A DNA stretch of 64,000 nucleotides from Terrimonas sp937888905 (lineage in GTDB: Bacteria; Bacteroidota; Bacteroidia; Chitinophagales; Chitinophagaceae), in NCBI GenBank assembly GCA_937888905.1, contig CALATA010000010.1:173084-237083 (forward strand), in the 5' to 3' direction. Below are positions 1-7,661 of the stretch, piece by piece. Position numbers and translations under genes: made by a program. The number at the start of each line of letters is the position of its first letter. Position 1 is the stretch's first letter. Under the pieces are notes generated by a model. The model searched no databases, was not told the origin of the DNA, and saw only the letters and a list, made by a program, of their open reading frames with translations.

Positions 1-585
1 CACATCTCTGACCTGAGCTGGCTGAAGCGTTTCAACCACCCCGGTGAGTACACGAAAGTTGGTGAAAACATCGACGTAGTGATCCTGGGTATTGACAAAG
101 AGAACCGCAAACTCCAACTCGGACACAAACAGCTCGAGGAAGATCCCTGGAATACCCTTCAGGATACATTTGCCATCGGCAGTATCCATGAAGGAACCGT
201 GATCCGCCGCGACGATAAAGGTGCCGTTGTACAACTGCCCTACGGTCTGGAAGGATTTGCGCCTAACCGTCACCTGAACAAGGAAGATGGTAAGAGCGTA
301 GGTGCCGACGAGACACTGCAATTCATGGTAATCGAATTCGACCGCAACGAGAAGCGTATTGTGCTTTCACACAGCCGCATCTGGGAGCAGGGTCAGTTCG
401 AAGAGCGTGAAGCTGCTAAGAAAGAAGCGAAGGTTGAGTCTGACAAGACCAAAAAAGCTGTGAAAACTATCCAGAACAAGGTAGAAAAAGCAACCCTGGG
501 TGACCTGGGCGTGCTGGCCGACCTGAAGAAAAAACTGGATAACGACGCCGCTGCCAACGCTGCTGACGAACCCAAAGCAGAATAA
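1..585 (+). CDS. rpsA: 30S ribosomal protein S1, C-terminal part (5' end outside window)
   Basis: The reading frame is open from the first base of the window and ends at TAA, so this is the 3' portion (194 codons) of a longer gene. It encodes the end of one S1/OB-fold repeat (HISDLSWLKRF..., about residues 1-40) and one further S1 repeat (GSIHEGTVIRRDDKGAVVQL...IVLSHS, about residues 55-130). A Lys/Ala/Glu-rich tail follows, as is usual at the end of Bacteroidota S1. S1 binds mRNA on the 30S subunit and helps initiate translation, which matters in a phylum with weak Shine-Dalgarno use. A strong terminator follows 20 nt after the stop. Identity is close to certain; only the N-terminal repeats are missing because of the window edge. 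Confidence 0.95.
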   Translation, partial: HISDLSWLKRFNHPGEYTKVGENIDVVILGIDKENRKLQLGHKQLEEDPWNTLQDTFAIGSIHEGTVIRRDDKGAVVQLPYGLEGFAPNRHLNKEDGKSVGADETLQFMVIEFDRNEKRIVLSHSRIWEQGQFEEREAAKKEAKVESDKTKKAVKTIQNKVEKATLGDLGVLADLKKKLDNDAAANAADEPKAE

Positions 586-604
586 GCACTAATCCTGTTT
601 ATAC

Positions 605-634
605 AAAAAAGCCCCGCTTCAGCGGGGCTTTTTT
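605..634 (+). terminator. Rho-independent terminator of rpsA
   Basis: A perfect 7-bp GC stem (GCCCCGC / GCGGGGC) with a TTCA loop is flanked by six A upstream and six T downstream. It sits just after the rpsA stop. Confidence 0.93.
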
Positions 635-639
635 AATGT

Positions 640-770
640 GCAAATCTGCCCGGGCCTTGCCCGGGGCCGTGTGTAAATGTGAAAGGGCAACTCAACACAG
701 GTCCACTCCGTACATTTTCACATTTACATATTTACACATTTTCACATTCTATTCTTAAATTGGGTTCTAT
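640..770. repeat. Hairpin plus degenerate tandem repeat tract
   Basis: A GCCCGGG-N5-CCCGGGC hairpin near 646-664 is followed by an AT-rich tract of loosely repeated units such as CACATTT and ACATTTT with a period near 7. It belongs to the repeat class found in other gaps of this window. The open frame running through it into the next gene is low-complexity and is not taken as coding. Confidence 0.55.
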
Positions 771-792
771 TTGCAAATCAAAATATGCTTGC

Positions 793-1563
793 ATGTGGGA
801 GCGATTGGTCAATTATAGCCTTGTTCGGAAGTTTGTTCACCTGGTAGTAGGCTTGTTCTACTGGCCCCGCCTTTCTATCATCAATAAACTACGGATCGAA
901 GGAGCGGAGCATGTCCGCAAGCTGCCAAAGCAAAATGTACTTTTCGTCAGCAATCACCAGACCTACTTCGCCGACGTCATCACTTTTTTTGCCATCTTCT
1001 CCGCGATAAAATGGGGCAGAAAAAAAAGCCTGGGCCCGATTCCCTACTACTTACTGAATCCCTTCACGCGCATACAATATATCGCTGCGGCAGAAACCAT
1101 GCATTCCAATTGGATCGCACGTTTCTTTTTGCTGGCAGGCGGCATCACGGTCAAACGCACCTGGAATGAAAAAAGCAAGGAAGTACGCAAAGGACTCGAT
1201 CCTTCCGATACCCGTAAAATCACAAGGGCATTGGAAAAAAGCTGGATCGTCACCTTTCCGCAAGGAACTACTGCGCCCTTTGCACCAGGACGTAAAGGCA
1301 CGGCCATCATCATCCGCTACAGCAAACCTGTAGTGGTACCGGTGGTGATCTCGGGATTTTCGCGCGCCTTTAACAAAACCGGCCTCAAGCTGCTGAAGCG
1401 TGGCACCAAACTAACAGTTACCTTTAAAGCCCCGCTGGAACTGACTTATAACGAACCGGCGGATGTGATACTGGAAAAAGTGATGGATGCCATCGAACAA
1501 AGCAAACACTATATGACCGAAGGTAAACACCAATGGGTGTCGTCCGAGGCCATTAACTCCTGA
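793..1563 (+). CDS. 1-acyl-sn-glycerol-3-phosphate acyltransferase-like protein (PlsC family)
   Basis: This is a 256-residue membrane-associated acyltransferase of the PlsC/LPLAT superfamily. Such enzymes move an acyl chain from acyl-ACP or acyl-CoA to a lysophospholipid or related acceptor at the inner membrane. Visible motifs are NHQTYFAD (residues 54-61, the catalytic His/Asp motif, here with five rather than the usual four intervening residues) and FPQGTTAP in the place of the FPEGTR acceptor-binding motif. An N-terminal hydrophobic stretch could anchor it. The ATG at 793 is preferred: a start at 679 would add 38 residues translated from the low-complexity repeat, with no homology-like content. 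A LacI regulator begins 19 nt after the stop, so the two may be co-transcribed. The exact acyl acceptor cannot be told. Confidence 0.82.
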   Translation: MWERLVNYSLVRKFVHLVVGLFYWPRLSIINKLRIEGAEHVRKLPKQNVLFVSNHQTYFADVITFFAIFSAIKWGRKKSLGPIPYYLLNPFTRIQYIAAAETMHSNWIARFFLLAGGITVKRTWNEKSKEVRKGLDPSDTRKITRALEKSWIVTFPQGTTAPFAPGRKGTAIIIRYSKPVVVPVVISGFSRAFNKTGLKLLKRGTKLTVTFKAPLELTYNEPADVILEKVMDAIEQSKHYMTEGKHQWVSSEAINS

Positions 1564-1582
1564 AGCAGGGAGGCTAACCACT

Positions 1583-2587
1583 ATGACCGATACACGTAAG
1601 CCCGCAACCATCAAGGAAATTGCGCGGCAACTCAATGTATCCGTATCCACCGTATCGCGCGCCCTGCGTGATCATCCGGGTATCGGATTGCGAACGCGCC
1701 AGCGCGTACAGGAACTGGCGGCACAACTGAACTATGAACCCAACCAGGCGGCCATCTCTTTCAAACAAGGCCGCACCCGCACTATCGGTCTGATAGTGCC
1801 GAATCTCCGGGAAGAATTTTTTTGTATGGCCATCCAGGCAGTAGAAGAACTGGCGCAACAGCAGGGGTATACCGTCCTCATCGGCCAGTCGCACGACCGC
1901 CCCGCCAAAGAGCGCGAAGTGCTGGACTCGATGCGCCGCAACCGTGTGGACGGTGTATTAATATCATTAGCCAAAGACACGCGTGACTATGGCCTGTTCG
2001 ATGAACTGAAACAATACGGATTGCCCGTGGTCTTCTTCGACCGTGTACCCGCTGGGCAACTGTATCACGGTGTACGCTGCAATCTCGCGAGGGCTTCGTC
2101 GGAACTGGTAGAGTTGCTGGCACAACGCGGACATACTCATATAGGATTCATCAATGGTCCGGCTACGCTGGCTGCTGCGGCGGAACGGGAGCAGGGTATC
2201 AAAGCGGCCGCGGCCCGGCATCCCGGCATGGAGATCGTGCTAACCGATACGGGACTAGCCTCGCATGCCACACGTATTGCCATGAAACAATTGCTGGCGC
2301 GCGAAGTACGGCCTACGGCGGTTATCACCTTCAATGATTATGTGGCGTTGGAAGCAATGGCTTATTGCCGCGAACAGGGGCTGACGATCAACGAAGACAT
2401 CAGCTTTGTAAGCTATGCGCACCTGTCGTTTATGCGCTACCTGGAAAGGGGATTATTGGCATCGGTGGAACAATTCCCCGCCGAGCAGGGAAAGGCAGCT
2501 ACGGAGATGTTGTTGAGGATGGTGGAAGGTGAGGAGGGAATAGCGGCGGGTTACCAGGTAATGGAAGCCAAACTGATTGTGAATTAA
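1583..2587 (+). CDS. LacI family transcriptional regulator
   Basis: This 334-residue protein has the LacI layout: an N-terminal helix-turn-helix (ATIKEIARQLNVSVSTVSRAL, about residues 8-28), a hinge helix (about 50-60) and a two-lobed periplasmic-binding-protein-like sugar-sensing domain beginning at RTRTIGLIVPNL. LacI members repress or activate sugar-use operons by binding a palindromic operator and releasing it on binding a sugar or sugar phosphate. The gene lies 19 nt behind the acyltransferase and is followed by tRNA-Ser on the same strand, so no obvious target operon is adjacent and the ligand cannot be inferred. Confidence 0.92.
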   Translation: MTDTRKPATIKEIARQLNVSVSTVSRALRDHPGIGLRTRQRVQELAAQLNYEPNQAAISFKQGRTRTIGLIVPNLREEFFCMAIQAVEELAQQQGYTVLIGQSHDRPAKEREVLDSMRRNRVDGVLISLAKDTRDYGLFDELKQYGLPVVFFDRVPAGQLYHGVRCNLARASSELVELLAQRGHTHIGFINGPATLAAAAEREQGIKAAAARHPGMEIVLTDTGLASHATRIAMKQLLAREVRPTAVITFNDYVALEAMAYCREQGLTINEDISFVSYAHLSFMRYLERGLLASVEQFPAEQGKAATEMLLRMVEGEEGIAAGYQVMEAKLIVN

Positions 2588-2617
2588 AATATTATCGTAA
2601 AAAAGTAGAACATGAAT

Positions 2618-2648
2618 TTTGCCATTAATCTGCGTACACTTACTTTTG
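2618..2648 (+). promoter_or_regulatory. Bacteroidota-type promoter for tRNA-Ser
   Basis: TTTG at 2618-2621 and TACTTTTG at 2641-2648 are separated by exactly 19 nt. This matches the Bacteroidota primary-sigma consensus TTTG-N19-TAnnTTTG without a mismatch. The -7 element ends 4 nt before the mature tRNA 5' end, so the pre-tRNA leader would be very short. Confidence 0.85.
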
Positions 2649-2652
2649 CCGC

Positions 2653-2737
2653 GGAGAGATGGCAGAGCGGTCGAATGCGGCGGTCTTGAAAACCGTTGAC
2701 TGTAACAGGTCCGGGGGTTCGAATCCCTCTCTCTCCG
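2653..2737 (+). tRNA. tRNA-Ser (anticodon UGA)
   Basis: An 85-nt class II tRNA folds cleanly: acceptor GGAGAGA / TCTCTCC with discriminator G2737, anticodon loop CTTGAAA giving TGA at 2687-2689, a long variable arm (GACTGTAACAGGTC region), and a T arm GGGGG-TTCGAAT-CCCTC. The 3' CCA is not encoded (GCC CAG follows), so it must be added after transcription. It reads UCN codons, mainly UCA. Confidence 0.96.
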
Positions 2738-2742
2738 CCCAG

Positions 2743-2779
2743 CTCCCTGATAATTAATTATTATCAGGGAGTTTTTTTT
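2743..2779 (+). terminator. Terminator after tRNA-Ser
   Basis: A 10-bp stem CTCCCTGATA / TATCAGGGAG with an AT loop is followed by eight T. It starts 6 nt after the tRNA 3' end. Confidence 0.92.
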
Positions 2780-2964
2780 GAGTACCTCTCTGATCGGTAA
2801 ATTAAGTGGAGCCACAGCGTAATTTTTTTTGAGCCGGTAGATTTATGCACGCAAGCCTGCCATTTGTTACCGATGAATAGGGTGAATTACTGAAGCAATC
2901 GGAACAGGAGGATAATAAACCAGGCTGTCATTTGCCGATCCATTGGAACATCAATATTTGTTTA

Positions 2965-3846
2965 TCAATTCATCATTGATAAAAAGTGTTCCAGGTAATC
3001 CAATATCGTTTTAGTTTGCCTCATCAGGCTCACATGGCTTTGGTCAGGCACAACGGCCAGGCGCGAGGCAGGCTTTGCCTGGAAGTCCGCCGCAACATCG
3101 CCGCCTAATAGCCTGTACGTTTTAGCCAACTCAATTTTATCCATGCCGTCATTGTCGCCTGAGATGATCAATACGGGTGCGGCGATTTTAGCTATATTTT
3201 CATTTCCCAGATCAAAGGGTTGGCCCGCCGAAGCAATCATTTGCTCCACGAATGGAATCCATTTATTTTTATCCGGCGCTACCGCATCATAGGCGGCATG
3301 CATCGGAGTGTTAGTGAAGAATTCGGGCTTCAGTTTCTTAAAACCATCGGTCACGCTGCTTATCCAGCCCTCGCTTTTATGTACGGAAGAAATAATGACG
3401 AGCTTTTTCAAACGGTCGGGGCTTTGTATAGCAAATTGATAAGCCACCTGCCCACCGAAACTATATCCCACTACATCGGCGCTGTCGATCTTAAGATGAT
3501 CCATCACCTTTTCCACATCGCTGGCCAATGCAGCCCGCGTCAATTTTCTTTCCGAATAAGGCGTATGGCCATGTCCCTGCATTTCGATGGCAACTACTTT
3601 TCTGGTTTTGGCCAGTTCCGGTATCAGTTGCCCCCAGTTCGTTTCGATTGTATGGTAGGCGCCGTGCAGCAAAATGACCGGCTCCCCCTGGCCGTATACT
3701 TCATAGTAAACATTGATACCGTTGGCCGGCGCATAACCACTGGTAACGGGTTTAATTACCTGGGCGTTTGAGGGAAGTGTTGCAGACATAAGGATTGCTA
3801 TTGCAAGTAATTTAAGGAGATTTCCCGGTTTACGTAAGCGCTTCAT
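2965..3846 (-). CDS. Exported alpha/beta hydrolase
   Basis: This 293-residue alpha/beta-hydrolase fold enzyme has an N-terminal signal peptide (basic start, hydrophobic core, cleavage near SNAQ at about residue 29), so it is predicted to act in the periplasm. The oxyanion segment VILLHGAYH, the nucleophile elbow GYSFGGQ, an acidic residue in ISGDNDGMD and a late His in DQSHVS supply a full Ser-Asp-His triad. The family includes esterases, haloperoxidase-like enzymes and proline iminopeptidases, and the substrate cannot be assigned. It is divergent from the LLM oxidoreductase across a 193-bp gap in which no clear promoter or operator was seen. Confidence 0.88.
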   Translation of the reverse strand: MKRLRKPGNLLKLLAIAILMSATLPSNAQVIKPVTSGYAPANGINVYYEVYGQGEPVILLHGAYHTIETNWGQLIPELAKTRKVVAIEMQGHGHTPYSERKLTRAALASDVEKVMDHLKIDSADVVGYSFGGQVAYQFAIQSPDRLKKLVIISSVHKSEGWISSVTDGFKKLKPEFFTNTPMHAAYDAVAPDKNKWIPFVEQMIASAGQPFDLGNENIAKIAAPVLIISGDNDGMDKIELAKTYRLLGGDVAADFQAKPASRLAVVPDQSHVSLMRQTKTILDYLEHFLSMMN

Positions 3847-4039
3847 AAAGTTCTATAATGACTACAAAGTTCAATGCCATACCGCACTTACAGGCGGTGC
3901 AAAGGCGACCAATCAGGGGCAATTTTCCGACAAACATTTTGCTGACTCTGTTGTTTTAATAAGGGACAAGCGATAGAAATGCCAGTGTCCTGATCAGCCT
4001 CATTCTTAATTTCAAACTGGATAATACAAGTAGCTATCT

Positions 4040-5206
4040 ATGAAAAAAATCGGATTCTTATCCTTCGGCCATTGGGCCAATCATCCGGCCTATAGTACCC
4101 GTACTGCGGGCGACACCCTGCTTCAATCCATCGATCTGGCTGTTGCTGCAGAAGAGATGGGGCTCGATGGGGCTTATTTCCGCGTGCACCATTTTGCTGC
4201 GCAACTGGCATCGCCTTTTCCTTTGCTTTCTGCTATTGGTGCCAAAACACAAAAGATTGAAATAGGAACCGGCGTAATCGATATGCGTTACGAAAACCCG
4301 CTTTATATGGTGGAGGATGCCGGAGCCGCGGACCTGATTGCAGGCGGCCGCTTGCAACTTGGTATCAGCAGGGGCTCGCCCGAACAGGTAATTGACGGTT
4401 GGCGCTACTTTGGCTATGAACCGAAGGAAGGCGAAACCGATGCGGATATGGGGCGACAGAAAGCGCTTGAATTCCTCGATAAGCTACAGGGCGTTGGTTT
4501 TGCCGAGCCCAATCCTTATCCCATGTTTCCCAATCCACCCGGTCTTTTAAGGCTGGAGCCTTACTCGGCGGGTCTGCGTGAACGGATCTGGTGGGGCGCC
4601 GCCTCCAATGCTACCGCCGTATGGGCCGCAGAAAATGGAATGCATCTCCAAAGTTCCACATTGAAGTACGATGAAAGCGGAAAACCTTTTCATATACAAC
4701 AGGCCGAGCAAATAAGACTCTACAAAGAAGCCTGGAAAAAAGCAGGCCATACACGTGAGCCACGCGTATCTGTAAGCAGGTCGATTTTTGCTTTAGTCAA
4801 TGAGCGCGATCGTCAGTTGTTTGGGCGGGAGAGCGGTAGTTCCGATAAAATCGGGATGATCGAGGCAGACAAGCGTGCCATCTTCGGAAGAAGTTATGCC
4901 GCCGAACCTGATCAGTTGATTAAACAACTTTCTGAAGACGAAGCCATCCGCGAAGCAGACACATTGCTATTGACTATACCCAATACGTTAGGTGTCGATT
5001 ACAACGTACACGTATTGTCCTCTATTCTTGAACATGTAGCCCCGGGGCTGGTTGGCGATAATTTTACAAACAGCTTCAAACGCCTGATGATTTATCAGGC
5101 GTTTATTTTTTTAGCGAAAAGAGGCAAGAGGAGTTTGCCTGTCATATTATTCCGCCACTCATATCCGCCTTCAACCTCACCAATTCCCCCAGTAACTTCG
5201 TATTAA
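4040..5206 (+). CDS. LLM class flavin-dependent oxidoreductase with a frameshifted C-terminus
   Basis: This is a luciferase-like monooxygenase (TIM barrel, FMN/F420-type). The N-terminal KIGFLSFGHWA, HHF near residue 51, the EIGTGVIDMRYENPLYMVEDA segment, and GRLQLGISRGSPEQV in the phosphate-binding region are all typical. Related proteins usually end near ...APGLGWR. Here the frame reads ...APGLVGDN... and runs on for about 48 further residues, through a terminator hairpin and 65 bases into the convergent gene. Inserting a single G near 5050 restores G-L-G-W-R and a TAA at 5059-5061. The gene has therefore probably suffered a one-base deletion, or this is a sequence error. The catalytic body is unaffected. 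The substrate is unknown. Confidence 0.8.
   Translation: MKKIGFLSFGHWANHPAYSTRTAGDTLLQSIDLAVAAEEMGLDGAYFRVHHFAAQLASPFPLLSAIGAKTQKIEIGTGVIDMRYENPLYMVEDAGAADLIAGGRLQLGISRGSPEQVIDGWRYFGYEPKEGETDADMGRQKALEFLDKLQGVGFAEPNPYPMFPNPPGLLRLEPYSAGLRERIWWGAASNATAVWAAENGMHLQSSTLKYDESGKPFHIQQAEQIRLYKEAWKKAGHTREPRVSVSRSIFALVNERDRQLFGRESGSSDKIGMIEADKRAIFGRSYAAEPDQLIKQLSEDEAIREADTLLLTIPNTLGVDYNVHVLSSILEHVAPGLVGDNFTNSFKRLMIYQAFIFLAKRGKRSLPVILFRHSYPPSTSPIPPVTSY
5078..5112 (+). terminator. Terminator hairpin lying inside the extended LLM reading frame
   Basis: A perfect 10-bp stem AAACGCCTGA / TCAGGCGTTT (5078-5087 / 5095-5104) with a 7-nt loop is followed by ATTTTTTT. It lies 17 nt after the inferred original stop at 5061 and ahead of the convergent gene end at 5142, which is the normal place for a terminator. 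The annotated frame now translates through it. Confidence 0.85.
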
Positions 5207-6065
5207 ATACATTGACATTCCCCGCCACCCGCACCAGCTCAAAATTCAAGGTATCGATCTCGGTTCTTCTTTTAGCTAGTATATCCTGGTAGGTAGAGAT
5301 CAACTGCCCATCCGAGAGCTTGCTGATCTTCAGCAGGCTTTCTTCCACTTCCAAAGAGGTGAGCATAACACCGTTGAAAGCAGCAACTGCAACACATTCC
5401 GCGATTACCTTACGCGCAATTTCCAGTGCAGCAACATTCCGGTGAAAGATACCATTGTCCGTGTCCAGCAACGGGCAAACCGAGTTAAACACACTGTTTA
5501 CAATCGCTTTTTTCCAGATAACCGGCTGTATGTTTTCTTCACTCCTGAATTCAAATTGTGGTGTATTTAATTCCTGAACAATCCTTTTTAAAATAGACGC
5601 ATTCCCTTTTTCTATACCTACCGGACAAACAGCCACCGGCTTGAACCGTATCGTATCCTCGCTGATCGATTGACTGGTGACAAACAACACGCATCTATAT
5701 ACTTGCTCAAAACCTGCAGTCATGAAAGGTCTTTCCACACCCAAGCCGTTTTGCAATAGCACCACAGGAGATGTTCCGATTTTCGGGCGAAGTGTAATCG
5801 CCAGGTTTTCATTCCCATATGATTTGTTCGCCAGCACAACCATGCCTTGCAAAGAGTCGAATGCACTTAATGACGCTATTTTAATTTCAGCCTCATGTAC
5901 AACACCGCTTGGCATTTCTACGCGTATGTTTCCCGTATGCACAGTTCCATCATCAACGCTTCCTCTTATCAATATCACTTCTTTCCCGGCATTTTTCAGA
6001 AAAACCGTCAACGCCTTGCCAATGGCTCCGGCACCGATTATATAGATCATGGTAAATTTTTCCAT
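5142..6065 (-). CDS. Ketopantoate reductase-like (ApbA/PanE family) oxidoreductase
   Basis: This 307-residue NADP-dependent dehydrogenase shows the ApbA N-terminal Rossmann motif GAGAIGKA about 10 residues in, the conserved LVLLQNGLGVE-type core (VVLLQNGLGVERPF), and a C-terminal helical domain with WKKAIVNSVFNSV, where the invariant catalytic Lys and Asn of the family lie. PanE reduces 2-dehydropantoate in pantothenate synthesis, but many paralogues act on other keto acids, and the position in a mixed operon makes the true substrate uncertain. A second possible start, MIYIIGAG (5 codons later), fits the family N-terminus equally well. The start overlaps the upstream GNAT gene by 19 bp, indicating translational coupling. 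It is the last gene of a six-gene operon. A decayed copy of its core lies at about 13.9 kb. Confidence 0.83.
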   Translation of the reverse strand: MEKFTMIYIIGAGAIGKALTVFLKNAGKEVILIRGSVDDGTVHTGNIRVEMPSGVVHEAEIKIASLSAFDSLQGMVVLANKSYGNENLAITLRPKIGTSPVVLLQNGLGVERPFMTAGFEQVYRCVLFVTSQSISEDTIRFKPVAVCPVGIEKGNASILKRIVQELNTPQFEFRSEENIQPVIWKKAIVNSVFNSVCPLLDTDNGIFHRNVAALEIARKVIAECVAVAAFNGVMLTSLEVEESLLKISKLSDGQLISTYQDILAKRRTEIDTLNFELVRVAGNVNVFNTKLLGELVRLKADMSGGII

Positions 6066-6616
6066 TCCTGTTTTAAGATACTATAGCAGCAGGTATTTCT
6101 TCTATACCCGTCATACATCAACGTATGCTCGCGCAGAATGCCTTCGAATTTTCCTCCTATTTTTTCTATCGCTTTTCTCGACCGGATATTTCTTTCATCC
6201 GTGCTGAATGCTACGCGATGGGCACCCAGGTCTTCAAACACATATTGCAACAACAACAGCTTACATTGACGGTAGAGACCCGAACCATGATATTTTTTAT
6301 CGATCCAGGTAGCACCGATCTCCAGCCGGTCGTCGGTGTTGGACACGTTCATAAAGGCTGTACTTCCTATATAACAGTTAGCCGCTTTGTTAAATATGCT
6401 GAACGAATACCGGCTATGCCCTTTCCTTAGGGCAATGGCTGTTTCAATATATTCCGTCAGTAATGCTGGTGTGTAAATTTGTTTCGGTGAAAATTGTAAC
6501 AACGTTTTATCTGCCATCGCCACCGGCAGGAGGTTGTCAATATCAGCTATGGATATTGGCCTTAATAGCAATATCCCATTTTCCAGTACAATGTCTTTTT
6601 CAAAACTAAAATTCAT
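6047..6616 (-). CDS. GNAT family N-acetyltransferase (RimJ/RimL-like)
   Basis: This is a 189-residue acetyltransferase of the Acetyltransf_3 type. It opens with LLLRPISIADIDNLLPV and contains the acceptor strand LEIGATWIDKKYHGSGLYRQCKLLLLQYVFEDLGAHRV, in which the GSGL segment replaces the classic Q/RxxGxG/A acetyl-CoA loop, then STDERNIRSRKAIEKIGGKFEG, which is highly typical of the RimJ/L and spermidine-type group. It would transfer acetyl from acetyl-CoA to an amine such as a protein N-terminus, amino acid or antibiotic; the substrate is not inferable. It overlaps the upstream cupin gene by 4 bp and the downstream reductase by 19 bp. Confidence 0.88.
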   Translation of the reverse strand: MNFSFEKDIVLENGILLLRPISIADIDNLLPVAMADKTLLQFSPKQIYTPALLTEYIETAIALRKGHSRYSFSIFNKAANCYIGSTAFMNVSNTDDRLEIGATWIDKKYHGSGLYRQCKLLLLQYVFEDLGAHRVAFSTDERNIRSRKAIEKIGGKFEGILREHTLMYDGYRRNTCCYSILKQEWKNLP

Positions 6617-6957
6617 ATATCATATTTTTCCGGCCGGCCACCGGCCGCATTGGAAGTGATGTTCAATCCCATGATCAGGAATTCCGAGTCGCCATGCGAA
6701 ATGGGACAGTGCTCCGTTCCTTTGGGCACGATGAATAGCTCATGCGGATACAGTTCAATGTTCCGGTCTCTGAGTTGAATGGTCAGACGGCCCTTGTACA
6801 ATAGAAATAATTCATCCTGGTCATCATGCTTGTGCCAGTTTATTGCCCCATTACCCTTTGCCAGTTTGATCAATTGGCCATTTGCCTCACCGATTATTTT
6901 CTGGTTCCAGTATCTATCGATGGTGGATAGTTCATGAATGATATTTACTTTTTCCAT
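6613..6957 (-). CDS. Cupin domain protein
   Basis: This small 114-residue single-domain cupin has the two conserved motifs: WHKHDDQDELFLLYKGRL (motif 1, with His residues and Glu as metal ligands) and ELFIVPKGTEHCPISHGD (motif 2, with His). Members are often mannose-6-phosphate isomerase-like or bind a small metabolite. It sits 11 nt after the racemase gene and overlaps the GNAT gene by 4 bp, inside the same operon. No substrate is evident. Confidence 0.87.
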   Translation of the reverse strand: MEKVNIIHELSTIDRYWNQKIIGEANGQLIKLAKGNGAINWHKHDDQDELFLLYKGRLTIQLRDRNIELYPHELFIVPKGTEHCPISHGDSEFLIMGLNITSNAAGGRPEKYDI

Positions 6958-6968
6958 AGCATGGTTAT

Positions 6969-7661
6969 TTATTGAAAGGCATAATCAACCGCCGCCTGGG
7001 CATGAATCTGCGTGGTATTGAAGACCGGCACCGCAAAGTCGTTCTGCGAAAGAAGGAGAGGGATTTCAGTGCAACCCAACACAATTCCCTCCGCACCGCG
7101 TTCGATCAATGAGCCGGCAATCCGCAGGTATCCGGCTTTTGTTTTCGCAGTGATGATACCTTTCCCCAGTTCGTGCAAAAGTGTTTCTTCAATATAATCC
7201 CTGTCAGATTTGTTTTCCGGAACAAGGGCTTCTATGCCATTGGCTGCCAATTTTTCTTTGTAAAAGTCAAGCTCCATCGTGAATACGGTTCCTAATAAAC
7301 CAATCCTCGTGATGCCCTTATCGTTTATCGCCTTTGCGGTAGCCGTTCTTATATCGATCAGCGGAAGGGCTACAGCTGCGGCGATTCGTTCTGCAACAAT
7401 GTGCGCCGTATTGGCTCCAAGCAGGAGCAGATCTGCTCCCGCATCTTTCAGTCGCCGTGCAGCGCCAGATAGCAAATTGAATGCGCCGTCCCAGTCATGC
7501 ACGGCATTGTGTTTCCTGAACTGTTCAAAGTTTACGGAGTAAATGATGCACTCTGCAAAGTTTAAGCCACCGGCTTTTTGATTGACTGCTTCGTTTATCA
7601 GTCTGTAATAATCGATTGTTGAGGTCCAACTGATGCCGCCGACCAATCCTATTTTTTTCAT
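6969..7661 (-). CDS. Aspartate/glutamate racemase family protein (YgeA-like), first catalytic residue altered
   Basis: This 230-residue protein matches the amino-acid racemase fold: N-terminal KKIGLVGGISWTST, LLGANTAH at residues 81-87, and VLGCTEIPLLL around Cys197. The family uses two acid/base residues, usually Cys/Cys. In E. coli YgeA, which has the same length, the first is reported to be Thr83. Here position 83 is Ala while Cys197 is kept, so racemisation by the usual two-base route looks impaired. The product may be a one-base enzyme, a hydrolase/isomerase relative or a binding protein. The gene is coupled by 4-bp overlap to the DinB gene upstream. A PLP-dependent MocR regulator opposite the operon fits amino-acid metabolism. 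Confidence 0.85.
   Translation of the reverse strand: MKKIGLVGGISWTSTIDYYRLINEAVNQKAGGLNFAECIIYSVNFEQFRKHNAVHDWDGAFNLLSGAARRLKDAGADLLLLGANTAHIVAERIAAAVALPLIDIRTATAKAINDKGITRIGLLGTVFTMELDFYKEKLAANGIEALVPENKSDRDYIEETLLHELGKGIITAKTKAGYLRIAGSLIERGAEGIVLGCTEIPLLLSQNDFAVPVFNTTQIHAQAAVDYAFQ

Noticed and set aside
679..792. N-terminal extension of the PlsC-type protein
   Set aside because: The 38 residues come from the repeat tract (THLHIYTFSHS-type low complexity) and do not resemble the family.
2453..2815. Minus-strand frame of 120 codons over the LacI end and tRNA-Ser
   Set aside because: It is the usual false frame read through a tRNA (contains the RERDSNPRTCYSQRF-type peptide) and overlaps a firm gene and a terminator.
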